Source: Physcomitrium patens
Lineage: Eukaryota > Streptophyta > Bryopsida > Funariales > Funariaceae
Direction of reading: 5' to 3'
Assembly (NCBI RefSeq): GCF_000002425.4
Contig: NC_037265.1
Span: 850,835-914,834 of the forward strand
DNA length: 64,000 bases
In this document: positions 11,947 through 23,006 of the stretch, one piece after another
Layout: each line of letters begins with the position of its first letter
Position numbering within the stretch: the first letter of the stretch is position 1
Notes under the pieces: model-generated
Told to the model about the DNA's origin: nothing
Databases searched by the model: none
The model's input: only the letters and a program-made list of their open reading frames with translations
Position numbers and translations under genes: made by a program

Positions 11947-13426
11947 GAGTCTGTCCAGCTACAATAGGGACCGTGTGGTTAGAACCTTGTACAATATCTA
12001 ATGAATGTCCTATTATCTCCTCAGAACCCTTTCTTTATTTTGCAATAAATATTATTTTAGGACCTATACATTACAAAGCCTCTTCTTTTTTGGATTCAGG
12101 AGCTTAGTATTGTTTTAGATGAAGGATTTACTAAAAGACTTAACATATCTTTAATAAGAAAAACTAAACCTATTTATATAGAAGTCATAGATGGTCGTGT
12201 GTTGTCTTTTGGAGATGTTACTCACCAAACCCTTCTTATAGAAGTAATAATTAATGGTCATAATTAGCTTTGTGATATTTAATATTATTAAATCTTCTTC
12301 TAATCTAATTATTTTAGGTTTATTGTGGTTAAAAAAATACAACCCTTGAGTAGATTGGATTTCTTGTACTCTTGACTTTTCTCAAAGTATAACTAAGAGT
12401 CTAGTTAATCAAGTAAAAAATCACAAGTTTAGTACAATTAAACCTATGTTTGTAGGTACAGGAGCTTTTTTACATGCTACAAAAGAAGGATCACCTTGTA
12501 TCATTTATACCACATCTATTTCTAATGGTGCAAAGACTTCAAGTGGTATTTCAAGCCAATATCAGGATTTTCAAGATATATTTGAGAAAAAAAATATAGA
12601 TACTCTTTCAAAATATTATTCCTAAAACTACTCAATTGACCTTCAAGAAGGAGCATAATTGCTATTTGGACCAATCTACAATTTATTAAAAAATGAGTTG
12701 GCAAAATTCAAGGAGTATATTGAAGAAAATCTAGCTAAGAACTTCATATGCCATTCCAAATCTTCAGCAAGAGCCTCAATTCTATTTGAGAAGAAAAAAG
12801 ATAAATCATTGCGGACGTAAGTTGATTATTAAGGAGTCAATAAGATCACCATCAAGAATAGGTATCCACTATCTTTAATATTTGAACTTCTTGATCAATT
12901 GAATCAAGCTAAAATCTATACAAAAATAGATCTACGAAAAGTATATAATTTTTTATGCATTAAAGAAGGAGATAGATAGAAGACTGAATTTTGAACAAGT
13001 ATGGACATTTTGAATATAATATCATGACTTTTAGACTTATAAATATACTAGAAGCTTTTCAATATGTTATGAATGATATTTTTGAGAATTTTTGGATGAT
13101 TTTATTGTGTATTATCTAAAAAACATCTTAATCTATTCTAAGAATATAAAAGAACATGAACTTTATGTTCATTGTATATTACAAAAATTAAGAGATATGA
13201 GACTCTATGCCAAGATAAAAAAGTGTATATTCTATACTACTCAAGTTGACTTTTTAGGATACACTATTTCAAACAATGGACTTATGATGGATCCTAAGAA
13301 AGTTCAAACTATTATAGATTAGAAGATCTCCCAAAAAATCTAAGATGTTTAATGTTTTTGAAATTTGCCAATTACTATCGGATCTTCATCAAGAACTTCT
13401 CTTGAACTACAGCTCCACTTATACAT

Positions 13427-14991
13427 TGTTTTGTTGTAACATGACTATATGATGAAAGATGATAATATGGATCTTATTATAGAAGAGCCAAATTAAAAGA
13501 TAAAATAGAAAAATATAGATAAAAGATAGGAAGGTAATAAAACTTTTAGTAGTAATATTATATTTTAAAAAAAGTGACTTCTACTTACTTTGTAGGACCA
13601 TAAATAAGAAAAAAAAAAAATTAGAAAAATAAATAATATAGGCATTTTAAAGAAGAATTTAAGAATAAATTATAGCAAAATTTACCTAGAAAAACTGGAT
13701 ATTGATATTTGGAGAGGACCAGTTATGAACCAAGGTTGAAATCAGACCCTGAGGCATAAAATCAAGCTTTGATGATAATTCTAGGATTCTTTGGCAAATT
13801 AAAGAATAGAATTAGAAAACAGACTTGATAAGGTTTTAATAAGCATTATTTTGAGTTGATTTGGATTTGTATTGACTTTATAAGAGCTTTACAAAGTCAG
13901 GGTTTGTTTTAGGTGACTCTAGATTTGTGAAATAAAAAGGGAGATACTTTTTGGAAAATTTCATATATTTAGTAGTAGATCCACAAGTGAAATTTAAGAG
14001 GTTTGTGGATTTATATGTGTTTAATATATATTATGAGTTTGAGATTGATTGAAGGGTTGGATCGAGGATTATTGAGGTTTAAATAGGTCAAATTTTCAAG
14101 AAGTAGTCTTAGATCTAGTGAGGATTTCTAAGATTTCTAAGATTTTTTCTAATATATTAGTTGAATTGGAGTAAATATTATATGCGTGGGTAGTAGACTT
14201 ATTTTACTACATTTTTGAAAAATTTGAGATCAATTAAATGGTTCAATAAGGAGATATTGGCATTAAAAATTCAATATTTAGATTGGAGAAGGAGGCCGGC
14301 CAACATCCAAGCAAATATTAGAGTAGATCTTCTTTTTGGTGAGTTCAATTTTCTTCAACTTAATTTTTAAAAAGCATAAAATTTTTGAGTTAAAATCAAC
14401 AATTTAGTTATTAATTATTGAAGTTTAAATGTGTTGTAGGAATTATTTGGAATTATTTAAGATTTGATTAGAATATGTTTAGAATTTGGTTAGAATTAAT
14501 TAAGTTTTCTTTAAGATTTATTTAGGATTTCATTAGTATTTATTTAGGATTTGACTAGGATTTGATTAAGATTTGTTTAAGATTTGATTAAGATTCATTT
14601 AGGATTTGATTAGGATTTGGTTAGGATTTATTAGGATTTGACTAGGATTTGACTAGAATTTGACTAAAATTTGATTAGATTTTGAATAGGATTTAATTAA
14701 GATTTCTATTTTAATATTTTATTAAGATTTCTATTTTAGTATATTTTTGAATTTTTATATTATTTCTTTATGATTATTTAAAAGGTCTTTAGGAATATAT
14801 TGTATTTCTTATATGATTCTTTTGAAATTTTAATTGAATTTAGTCAATGTTTGATTGTATTTTTTAATATTTAATTATAATTTTTTTAAGAATCTATTAG
14901 AGTTGTTTGGACTTGTTGTTGCAATTTTTTTTTTATCTTCTACAGCTAGGTGCCTAGTGCATTCTTAAGTCAAACACCATATAATACGACA
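13427..14991 (+). repeat. Family B solo LTR inserted in pol
   Basis: 1565 bp, starting TGTTTTGTTGTAACATG and ending AATACGACA, matching the ends of the family B LTR at 54526-55791 (TGTCGTGTTGTAACATG...AATACGACA). Flanks are ACAT (13423-13426) and ATAT (14992-14995). It is ~300 bp longer than the other copy; part of the excess is a degenerate array of ~12-bp ATTTGATTAGG units at about 14450-14700. Confidence 0.8.
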
Positions 14992-16190
14992 ATATTTGAC
15001 TTGTAAAGACAAACTTCAATGGAATCATGAAGCAGAAGCAGTATTTGAAGCTTTAAAGCCGACTTTTTTTTTCTGCACCAATCTTTTATCGGGTTGACTT
15101 TTCTAAGGCATTCTTTATGGAAATAAACACATCGGACTTTGCTTTGGATGCTGTATTATTACAAATGGGAATAGATGATAAATTTCTCTTAATAACTTTT
15201 CATTCTAAGAAATTTTCAGCAACCAAGATTAACTATGAGATCTTTGATAAAGAGTTTCTTGCAATTATGGATTTTTTTCAAGAATGACATCATTATTTGG
15301 AAAGCACTTCCAGTCCAGTCACCATATATACAGATTAAAAGAACCTCGAGTATTTCATGTCAGCTTGTATTTTGAATCATCATTAAGCTCGTTGGAGCAT
15401 GTCTTTGTCAACCATTACCTATTCCAAAACAACCATGGTCCTCTATATTCATGGATTTTATTTCGAATCTTCTAGTTTTAGGATCATATGATTGTACATT
15501 TGTGATAGTATATTATTTTACTCAAATGACACATTTTATACTGTGCACAAAATCTATCACAAGTGAAGAAACTACCAAGCTTTTTTTTAATAATATCTAT
15601 CAATATCATGGATTGTTGGAAGATATTATATCAGATACTCAATTTATATCATGATTTTAGAGAATTCTTTTTAAGATTTTAAAGATGGACATAAAGCTTT
15701 CTTTTATCTTTCATTGTCAAACTAATAGAGAGACAGAGGTCATAAACCAAGTTTTAGAGCAATACTTAAGGTGTACCATCAATTATTAATAAGACAATTG
15801 GAGAACCCTCTTGCCATTGGTAGAGTTTGCTTATAATAATACGATGCATTCTTTTCCACAACAAACACCTTTCTTTATTAATTATGATTACCATCCATGA
15901 CATGAATTTTCAAAAGTTGTTAATCATATGGCAGAAGGTTTGACAAATCATTTGTTAGAGCTTCATATAACAATGAAGGTGTAATTAAAGGAAGTTGAAG
16001 AATGACAAAAGATCAACGTGGATGCCTATCAAAAGAAACAACTACAATTCAATGTAAGTGACAAAGTATGGTTGCTTCATCATAATATCAAGACTACTCG
16101 TCCTTGTGATAAATTGGACTACTGCAGGCTTAGATCTTTTCTTATTTGTGGACAAATCAATCCAATTGCTTATTGATTACATCTATTGGT

Positions 16191-16655
16191 ATCACAGACA
16201 TACAACTGAAGAAGGTTCCAAAAAATTCCAGAAAGTTCTTGATGGTTCTAGAAGATTCTAAAAGATTCTAAAAGATACTAATAGATTCTAAAAAGGTTTT
16301 TGATGGTTGTAAGAATTTCTAGAAGGTTTTGAAAGGTTCCAATAGAATCTAAGAAAGTTTTAAAATATCATAGGAGGTCTTAAAAGATTTTAGGAGGCTT
16401 TAGATGATTTAGGAAGTTACTAAAGAACGATCTTAGGCTTGCTTCATTCTCAAGCTTCATAAAATCTTCTCAAGAAGCTTCTTAGGACCTAGTATATATA
16501 AGAATCGAGACTGAGAAGATTCTCAATCTCGACAACTCACTTCTTGTGGTTTAGTGAGGACCTTCTTGTCTTGTATCTAGTTATTGTTTTAATGTTGAGT
16601 TAACTCCATTCCTTGATCTTGAATCCTTGTCTTATATATGGTCTCTAATAATCGA
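16191..16655 (+). repeat. Solo LTR-like insertion of a fourth family near pol C-terminus
   Basis: Relative to the young copy the pol sequence is interrupted after ...TACATCTATTGG and resumes at about 16660 with AATGAAGATCCATC. The ~465-bp insert begins TATCACAGAC, contains many AGATTCTAAA-like units (16230-16440), a TATA box TATATATA at 16493-16500 and, just downstream, a 13-bp near-perfect inverted repeat (16505-16517 / 16520-16532). LTR identity is inferred from size, position and TATA box; borders are uncertain by a few bases. Confidence 0.5.
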
Positions 16656-17036
16656 AGGTAATGAAGATCCATCTTATCTTCTACATATCTCTTTTTGAAC
16701 CATACAAGACTACGAACATACTAAGAAGAAGACAAACTCCACTTCTTCCTATAGAAGTGAAAAATAATGAAGAATTTGAAATGGAAGAAGTTCTAAATTC
16801 AAGGCGGTGCCAAAATAAATTAAAATATCTTATCCATTAGCATGGATATGATATTAGTGAATGCACATAAGAGCCAATAATGAATCTTACAAATGGAGCT
16901 TTTCATCGACGACATCCATTTAAATAAAGATGAAGAATAATAAGTCTTTTGCTATAAAAGAAACAAGGTCCAGAGAAGATTGCATTCTAACATCTATCTT
17001 TCTTTGTAACTTTTTTATATTTGTGATACTAAGGAG

Positions 17037-17459
17037 ATAGAGAATCAACAACCAGCAGATTCAATTCAAGAGCTTTTATTTGCGGACTTATCGGATGAAA
17101 CATTACAATTGTTACAACCTTTAAGATGACAAAATCAAGATGAAGATCCTGAAGAATAACATGTCTTTCCTCAAATAGACGATGAGATATAACATGTTTG
17201 GTATCATGACCTTGGAAGAGACTCCCAATGTTTGGTGGTTTTATTAGAGGTAAGAACAACTCCTGATGGTATTCCAAATATTTTATTTGAAAGAAGTTAC
17301 AAAGGCCTCAATAATGACCAAATAATAGGATTTTCTTCTCACCTTGATATGGAATACTATTGATGGTTAAAGGAGCCTATCAACTATTTTTGAAGAGAAT
17401 AGAGATCAGAGTATGTGGCAAATATAATTCGTTGCATCTTGGATTTACTCAACATATGA
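17037..17459 (+). pseudogene. Extra 3' ORF of old family A element
   Basis: 423 bp that align codon for codon, without any indel, with the 140-codon ORF at 58625-59047. The start codon is ATA instead of ATG; six internal stops fall at positions where the young copy has CGA, CAA, CAG or another Arg/Gln codon. By hand count about 90 of 140 residues agree, with the best conservation at residues 51-98 (WYHDLGRDS, then LLE, TTPD, NILFE) and 121-130 (RSEYVANI). The TGA at 17457-17459 matches the terminator of the young copy. Confidence 0.8.
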
Positions 17460-17500
17460 AGATTGCTTCCCATAGAACTCGTCCTTAGAATGGAGGATAA

Positions 17501-18044
17501 TATCATGGATACAGACATATAAATTAATAATTATGTATATGATTTAGATAAAAGTAGATAAAAGTAGATTAATTCTATAATATCTTCTATAGAAGCTTCA
17601 TAGATGCTATTTTGACTTTATAGGTGTCTTTAATTGACTTTTTAGATTAGATTAGATTAAATTGGTCAAAAAGTTGGCCATGTGCCACACATGTTGGTAG
17701 CTTGAAGAATAATATAACTATATAGTCCACACATAGAAAACTTGCCTTATAAGCTAAGGCATGTGTCTTACAAAGTCAACACATATTAGAAGTTCTATAA
17801 AACATTGCCACGTAGCTTTTAATTAGATAATATATATAGAGGCAAGAGTGAAGCCCTCTTCACTCTTGTCAACTCTTTTCTTGCTTTTAGTCTAGATTTA
17901 AGAGTCTCTAGTTTCCTTGTCTTTTGACAATAGCCATTCTAATTTCTTTTTAATATAGATACTACTTTATTGCTATTTTGTCACTTTTTTTTTAACACAA
18001 ATTTTTCAAATATATGCTTCTTCTTTCAGTTCATGTTCTTGATA
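17501..18044 (+). repeat. 3' LTR of old family A element
   Basis: 544 bp, beginning TATCATGGAT (from TGTCA) and ending CATGTTCTTGATA. TATATATAG starts at 17831 and ACTCTTGTCAA at 17862, again 31 nt apart. It is preceded by a decayed polypurine tract (AGAATGGAGGATAA, 17488-17500) and followed by the ATATA duplication. Confidence 0.85.
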
Positions 18045-18049
18045 ATATA

Positions 18050-18789
18050 TTACTTAAGAATCTCTCAAAAGCAATTGTTAGAAGAATTAAGCTCAATAAT
18101 CTTTGTAGTTTTTATGAAGCTGGCATGTGCATAAATTTCAAGATCAAGGAAATTGGATAAAAATTGTAGCTTTTGTATTCTATTATACATGTATTGTAAA
18201 AGTTTTTGGCTTCTAAATTTCAAGCCATGCTCTCAAATTATGACAATCTTCTAACTATAGTGAAAAGAAATAGAAATAAAAACCAATTGTTATTAAAATT
18301 GTAGTTAGAGGCAAGTTTTTCTTTTTAGATTTATAGTTGCAAGACTTGCTTCAATTTGTAGTTGATCAATTGTTATTTAAGTATCTATTTAGGTTATTTG
18401 TATCAAAAAAACTTGTTGAGTTGGAATTAATATTGGAGAACAAAAAGATAGTAGAGAGCCTAATAAAAAGTCACAAGAAGAGCTCAAAGTTTTGCTAGGA
18501 AGTTATATCACATAATTTACAACTAAAGCAATCATTTGAGTTTAAGTAGAAGTTCTACATCTTGATTCTAATGTTATGACTTAAAGAGCAGCAACAATTC
18601 AAGAAGTAAGCTAAGTGGAGGTATTATCGTAATATGGATTTTTTACAACTATTAGTAAGAGTACATGAAATGAGAATTGACATCAAGGCTAAAAATTGTT
18701 GAATTTCAAGAAATCAATAATAACTTTGGATGTAGGTAAATCATAAATTGAGTTTTTTTTTGAAGATTAATTAAAAAATTATACAAATA
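18050..18789. other. AT-rich spacer, nothing recognised
   Basis: Sequence between the old family A element and the minus-strand gag/protease fragment. It is AT-rich with some less biased stretches (about 18060-18700), but no frame, LTR border or known motif could be supported. Confidence 0.4.
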
Positions 18790-19430
18790 ATGCACTAAAA
18801 AATATTTATATTCTTCTAAAAAAATATCTTATTAATCTTAGTATTGATTTGGAATGGCGCTTCTAGTCTTTCTATCATCAAAAATAAGTGTAGCATATTT
18901 AATAAAAAACAATTCTTTTTTTGTAACATGTATAAAAGCTCTTGTATCTATCAATAAAGTTTTAGTTAATTAAAATTTTTAATTGAACAAATAAATTTTA
19001 CTTTATACTATACAAAAATCAAAATTACAAAAAATCTAAACTATGTGGAGATTATTTTTTTTTTAGTCACAATAATTTTAAGATAATTGAACTATTACTA
19101 AACTTAATAAGAAAATAGTACTTTTATTAATAAGAGAATAATACTAAGTATTGTACAAGATTCTAATTGTATGGTCTCTATTATAAGTGGAGAAACTTAT
19201 TTTTTGACAAATCAACTTCTTTGACAACCATACTCTTTGTTCTGTGATTACGTTGTTTTTTTGTATACTATAAAGTATACTATAAAGTATATTTTTCTTA
19301 AGTTTTCCACAACATAAGCATAATTTTTTTTAATAATGTCAAATCTTTTCTTGCTTATTAAGAGATTTGAAACGTATGGTATCAATTTGCATAAGTTTTG
19401 GCCTTGACGGATAAGCTTTTAGAAACTTAG
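18790..19430 (-). mobile_element. Decayed family A fragment: protease and end of gag
   Basis: Colinear on the minus strand with about 61985-62850 of the young copy. It includes the protease upstream region (GATTTGGAATGGCG at 18847), the gag/pol junction at about 19140-19210, and the gag zinc knuckle at about 19310. The knuckle reads C-L-C-C-G here, retaining the second zinc-binding Cys that the other two copies have as Tyr. Given strand and order it may be the 5' part of the element whose 3' part lies at 3055-5874. Confidence 0.65.
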
Positions 19431-19655
19431 AAGTTGTCACTATAACTTAACTTGTACCTCTTAAACCAATTCTTTAAATCAAGAACCTTGACTTCAAATT
19501 TCACTCATGAAATGCTACAATATTCAAAAGCAACTATTAATGTTGCCAATTCTCTATTATAATTTACTACAACTTTTCCCACACCTTTAAAGGCACTGTA
19601 AACAAAATTGTACAATTGCAAGGTGGGAAACAGAAGCAATGGACCCTTGGCATAC

Positions 19656-21056
19656 CTCTACAGTACAGATGAAAAACTGGCTTCCATTAGTATTAGGCCC
19701 ACGATTTGCCATGCTCAAAACTCCCTCTCCAGTATGCCTCACTTAGCATCAATACCGTATCTCATGTCAGCCATCAATAGAATAATGCACACTGGCAAAT
19801 ATGGGGAAAAAATCAGTAGGTTGTAACACTACTTACAATTGAAGTTCTCATCCTTAAAGGTATTGCCGTAAATACTATATCCACCAGTGCCCTGCAATTA
19901 GCATCTTAAAAACGGTTAGACTTATGGAAAAACTTGTAATTTGAAGTAATGCTACTGCTCATGAGGTAAAGATCTACATTAAAAAATTTAAACACACATG
20001 ATCAACGAAGGATAGAAACGCACATTGCGTTGGTCAAAATCACCACCCTGGATCATAAAGTCATTGATTACACGGTGGAACGCCGATCCCTTGTAACCAA
20101 AACGCCTCTCACCTATCCAACTCATAAGCAATAGTCGACCTTCAGATATTTAATAGCAGTATCACGTAGGATTATTTCCCAGGTGGATTAATTTCAGAGC
20201 GTACCAACTGATTGCGCAATGTCAGGGTCATAACACGCAATTGCTCATCCCTCTCATTCAAGGAAACTCTTCAACCCACACGCTTACCATCATCAGAACA
20301 GGGTGGAACATACAGTGAATCGTCGTAATTCGCATTCACTTTTGGAACTGCAAGACGAGCAGACTTTCGAAACGCATGCTCGACAAATTGTTACTTGCAT
20401 CAACCGACAAATGCAGCGAACGATGAAACTGGAAACGATGCTGAATACGCCAAAAATGTAGCAATACAGGTGGGATGAAGTAGAAAAAAGGAGAGGATAT
20501 CCCTGACCCGTGCAAAGACAACGGAAGTTTTCGACGGTATCAGGGACTGTGTCACCGAAGAGCCCAATAATGATGCGACCACACGGCTTGTCGTCAATTT
20601 CGATGTCGAAGAAGCATTTCTTAGTCACCTTAGTCGTCACTTCTGAGGGCTGCCATGTCCAGACACCATAGCAGTTTAAATCTTACTGTGGAAGAATGTA
20701 GGAAATAAAAATAATAATAACAATAATAATATTAAAACCATTACCAGTGCTACTAGGTCTACCAGACACTACTATGCACAATGCTTTGACATAGACACCA
20801 CGAAAAGTTCCATCAGAAGACGAGAACGGCAACTGACCACCTGTGCCGCCCTGACGTTGACCTGCTTCCTGCACATATTTGACGCCGAATCTGTGCACGA
20901 TTGCTGGAAGGTGGCTACGAAGCCACTGTGTGACAATCCTAAGGTCGCATGTCTACTGCCACGTATAACCACAGAGCTCACAGAGCTCGCACTCGTTTCC
21001 ACACTGGTCCTTAGTGAAGAGACTTGCGACACCACATTGCTCTGCAAAGCCGCCAC
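19656..21056 (-). pseudogene. Plastid-type cyclophilin (peptidyl-prolyl isomerase), truncated and start-codon-less
   Basis: Five exons join in frame with GT-AG introns: 21056-20841, 20649-20508, 20112-20024, 19891-19837 and 19741-19656. Exon 1 gives 72 residues rich in Ser, Val and Ala with almost no acid, a typical chloroplast transit leader. Exon 2 begins [18 protein letters not shown]. The rest has cyclophilin hallmarks: [11 protein letters not shown] (catalytic Arg), [35 protein letters not shown]. The layout resembles the stromal/thylakoid cyclophilins (CYP20-3/CYP20-2 type). The final exon (W-L-D-G-x-H-V-V-F-G to the end) is absent; past exon 5 the sequence becomes unrelated and then retroelement. 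The expected start is GTG (GTGGCGGCTTTG) right after an in-frame TGA, with no alternative ATG that keeps the leader. Probably a broken copy of a once functional gene. Confidence 0.8.
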
Positions 21057-21400
21057 TCAAACTCGACATCAGCAAAATCGTAAAAGGAAGAAATTTGGGT
21101 GTCCCCAAATCAATCAATAACGCCACCCTCACATTCCTTATCAATACCGAATCATGTAACCCAGTGCCGCAAGTGATTACAGACCGGGGCTCCTAACGAA
21201 TCAGAAACGAGAAGATTCATACAAATACTTGGCAGGCGGCCATGGCTGAAGCTGAAGCAGATAAATGTGTCCACTATCTCACTGATACGAAGTGGACACA
21301 ACTTGAGCAGCTGGAAGAAGAGCTTGCATGCACTAGATGAATGAGGATGAATCGGGGCTTCACAGATCTCTTTGATTTCCTCCATCTTTTTTTAAATAGA
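21057..21400 (-). promoter_or_regulatory. Probable upstream region of the cyclophilin
   Basis: About 340 bp of non-AT-rich sequence upstream of the cyclophilin leader, followed rightward by abrupt AT-rich sequence. Several short frames run through it on both strands without family resemblance, so it is best read as promoter and 5' UTR. No clear TATA box was identified. Confidence 0.3.
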
Positions 21401-22829
21401 CTCATGCTTTTACAAAATATACTGCAGCCTCATGAAGAATATGATAATGATGAATGTGGTTAATTTTTATTAGTTGCAAATCTAGTAATGGAGAAATGCA
21501 TCAAGAAATTATTATTTTTTTTTTCATGATGGTTAGAATGGGTGGATCAATTTTGGATCTATTTAACATTCTTGTATATATATATATATATATATTAAAA
21601 AATAAATAGACTCATTCCAAAATGATTGAAAATTGAATATTGAAAAGCATTAGTGAAGGATATAAAACATCTTATTTTATCTCTAAATGTAGTCTTCATG
21701 AAACAAAGTAGAATTGTATATACAATCTTCATCAAAAACATTTAAGTCATTACATTATCAAGACATTCTACTTATCATGTTTTGAAATATTTAAACATTT
21801 TGAACATTTAAACTATTAAGAATTAGATATCAAAACTCCAACATAATTAGAGTACTATAATAATGTATTAATGAAGCCAATTTACATATTGACAACTATC
21901 TAAGTGAACATTTGATAGAATTTGTGCTTTTGAGAGGTTGTTGCCCAACTTGTTTTTATGAGGGATTTCATGATGCATAGAAACATGTATGAATGTACTT
22001 TTAATATGTTTTAACACTATATTGTTTATGAGAAGCAATTGTTCATTCAGTCTAGTTGCATAGAAAATATTTTACTTTTATTTTTATCTTAGTTTTTTTC
22101 ATACAATCTTTTATCCCCACAATAATTTTGTTCACAAATTATTATTTAAACCAAAATATATTTTATCTTGAATTTTCAACAATAGAAATTCTCACCATCA
22201 AACTTGTCAATAATGATGATACTATTATCTTTATATAATGTCAATATTAATATAAGCTTAGTTTTCAAGTATATCATAAGATATATGTGTATGTATATAT
22301 ACATGTATAAGACTATACATAAAAAAAGAAAAAAAAAGTAGATATTGCATAATTAAGATAGGTAATCCATTGTCAATTTGTCTTTTCATTTCCAACATAT
22401 AGGTGTAATATGTCTATTAGTTTGGCTACTAGAACTAACATCAAACAAAAAAATTCTATTTCTATTGATTAGAAATAAGTCATGGATTGGTAAAACAATG
22501 TTAAATTATAAGCAATAAATAAAATTCATTGTACTTATAATGGACTAGCATGAAGTATCAATAAGTAGAAGTTGTTGATTGATTTGGGTGGAAAAATAAT
22601 ATAATTAGGTGCCACACTTCTCTCAATAGCATTAATAGGTGCCACACATTATGGTTTTGTAAAAGTTAGATTTGCAGTTTTGTAACCACCACCAGTTGGA
22701 ATTACGTAGGCTTATATGTCCAAAATGGGTCAAAGAGAATGTTTAGCTAAAACATTTATATAAAATACATTTTTGGGCCAAATTGTGTGAAAACACTTGG
22801 AATCCCCCTCATTTCTATTTTACTACATG

Positions 22830-22861
<32 letters not shown>

Positions 22862-22980
22862 CAATTTTTACACCCTATGGATATATGCTGAAATGCTTAA
22901 GTTACTGAAAATAAGTTCTCTACCTCAAACAAAGAAAGAGTGAACATAAAAATGAACATGAAAAAATGCAGAACCTAGAA
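21401..22980. other. AT-rich intergenic spacer with poly-T tract
   Basis: AT-rich sequence with an (AT)n run at about 21578-21596, a ~32-nt poly-T at about 22829-22860 and the pair AGGTGCCACAC at about 22610 and 22638. Nothing coding is supported. The right end probably includes the 3' flank of the stress-protein gene. Confidence 0.45.
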
Positions 22981-23006
22981 CCGCTTTTCCTTAGCAAGGT
23001 GGCAGT

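Larger units (their letters stand above)
8402..11967 (+). pseudogene. gag of old family A element, split by two solo LTRs
   Basis: Three pieces align with gag of the young copy: 8402-8816, 10102-10570 and 11823-11967. The start ATG has become ATA (GAAATAAAAAGTGC), and several stops interrupt the frame. The zinc-knuckle region at 11830-11880 reads C-L-Y-Y-G-E-x-K-H, with Tyr where the second Cys of a CCHC knuckle is expected. The gag stop is TAG at 11965-11967, 18 nt after the slippery site AAAAAAC. Confidence 0.8.
11947..16925 (+). pseudogene. pol of old family A element (protease, RT, RNase H, integrase, chromodomain)
   Basis: Protease is visible at about 12060-12140 (LDSGA, followed by TAG). 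RT covers about 12700-13420, where the catalytic YLDD has become YLKN near 13110. RNase H resumes after the family B solo LTR at about 15010, integrase core at 15408-16180 and a chromodomain remnant up to about 16880. The RNase H end and the integrase HHCC region are lost in a ~540-bp deletion at about 15407. Many stops are present; it cannot encode a working polyprotein. Confidence 0.8.
7631..18049 (+). mobile_element. Old full-length family A Ty3/gypsy chromovirus, host to nested solo LTRs
   Basis: The element runs from the 5' LTR (7636-8183) to the 3' LTR (17501-18044) and is flanked by the 5-bp direct repeat ATATA (7631-7635 and 18045-18049). Order on the plus strand: LTR, 11-nt primer site, gag, -1 frameshift site, protease-RT-RNase H-integrase, extra 3' ORF, polypurine-like AGAATGGAGGATAA, LTR. 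Inserted into it are two family C solo LTRs (in gag), one family B solo LTR (in pol) and one unclassified LTR (near the pol C-terminus). About 540 bp that would encode the end of RNase H and the integrase zinc-binding region are deleted at about 15407. The coding regions are full of stops, mostly explained by C-to-T or G-to-A changes. Confidence 0.9.

Noticed and set aside
20293..20640. Reading the cyclophilin exon 2 frame as a 115-residue stand-alone protein
   Set aside because: It runs past a good GT donor into intron sequence, and its first codon is GTG, not ATG; the spliced model restores the conserved cyclophilin sequence.
20857..21385. Several overlapping frames on both strands around the cyclophilin leader
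   Set aside because: Shadows of exon 1 and its upstream region; none has a family signature.
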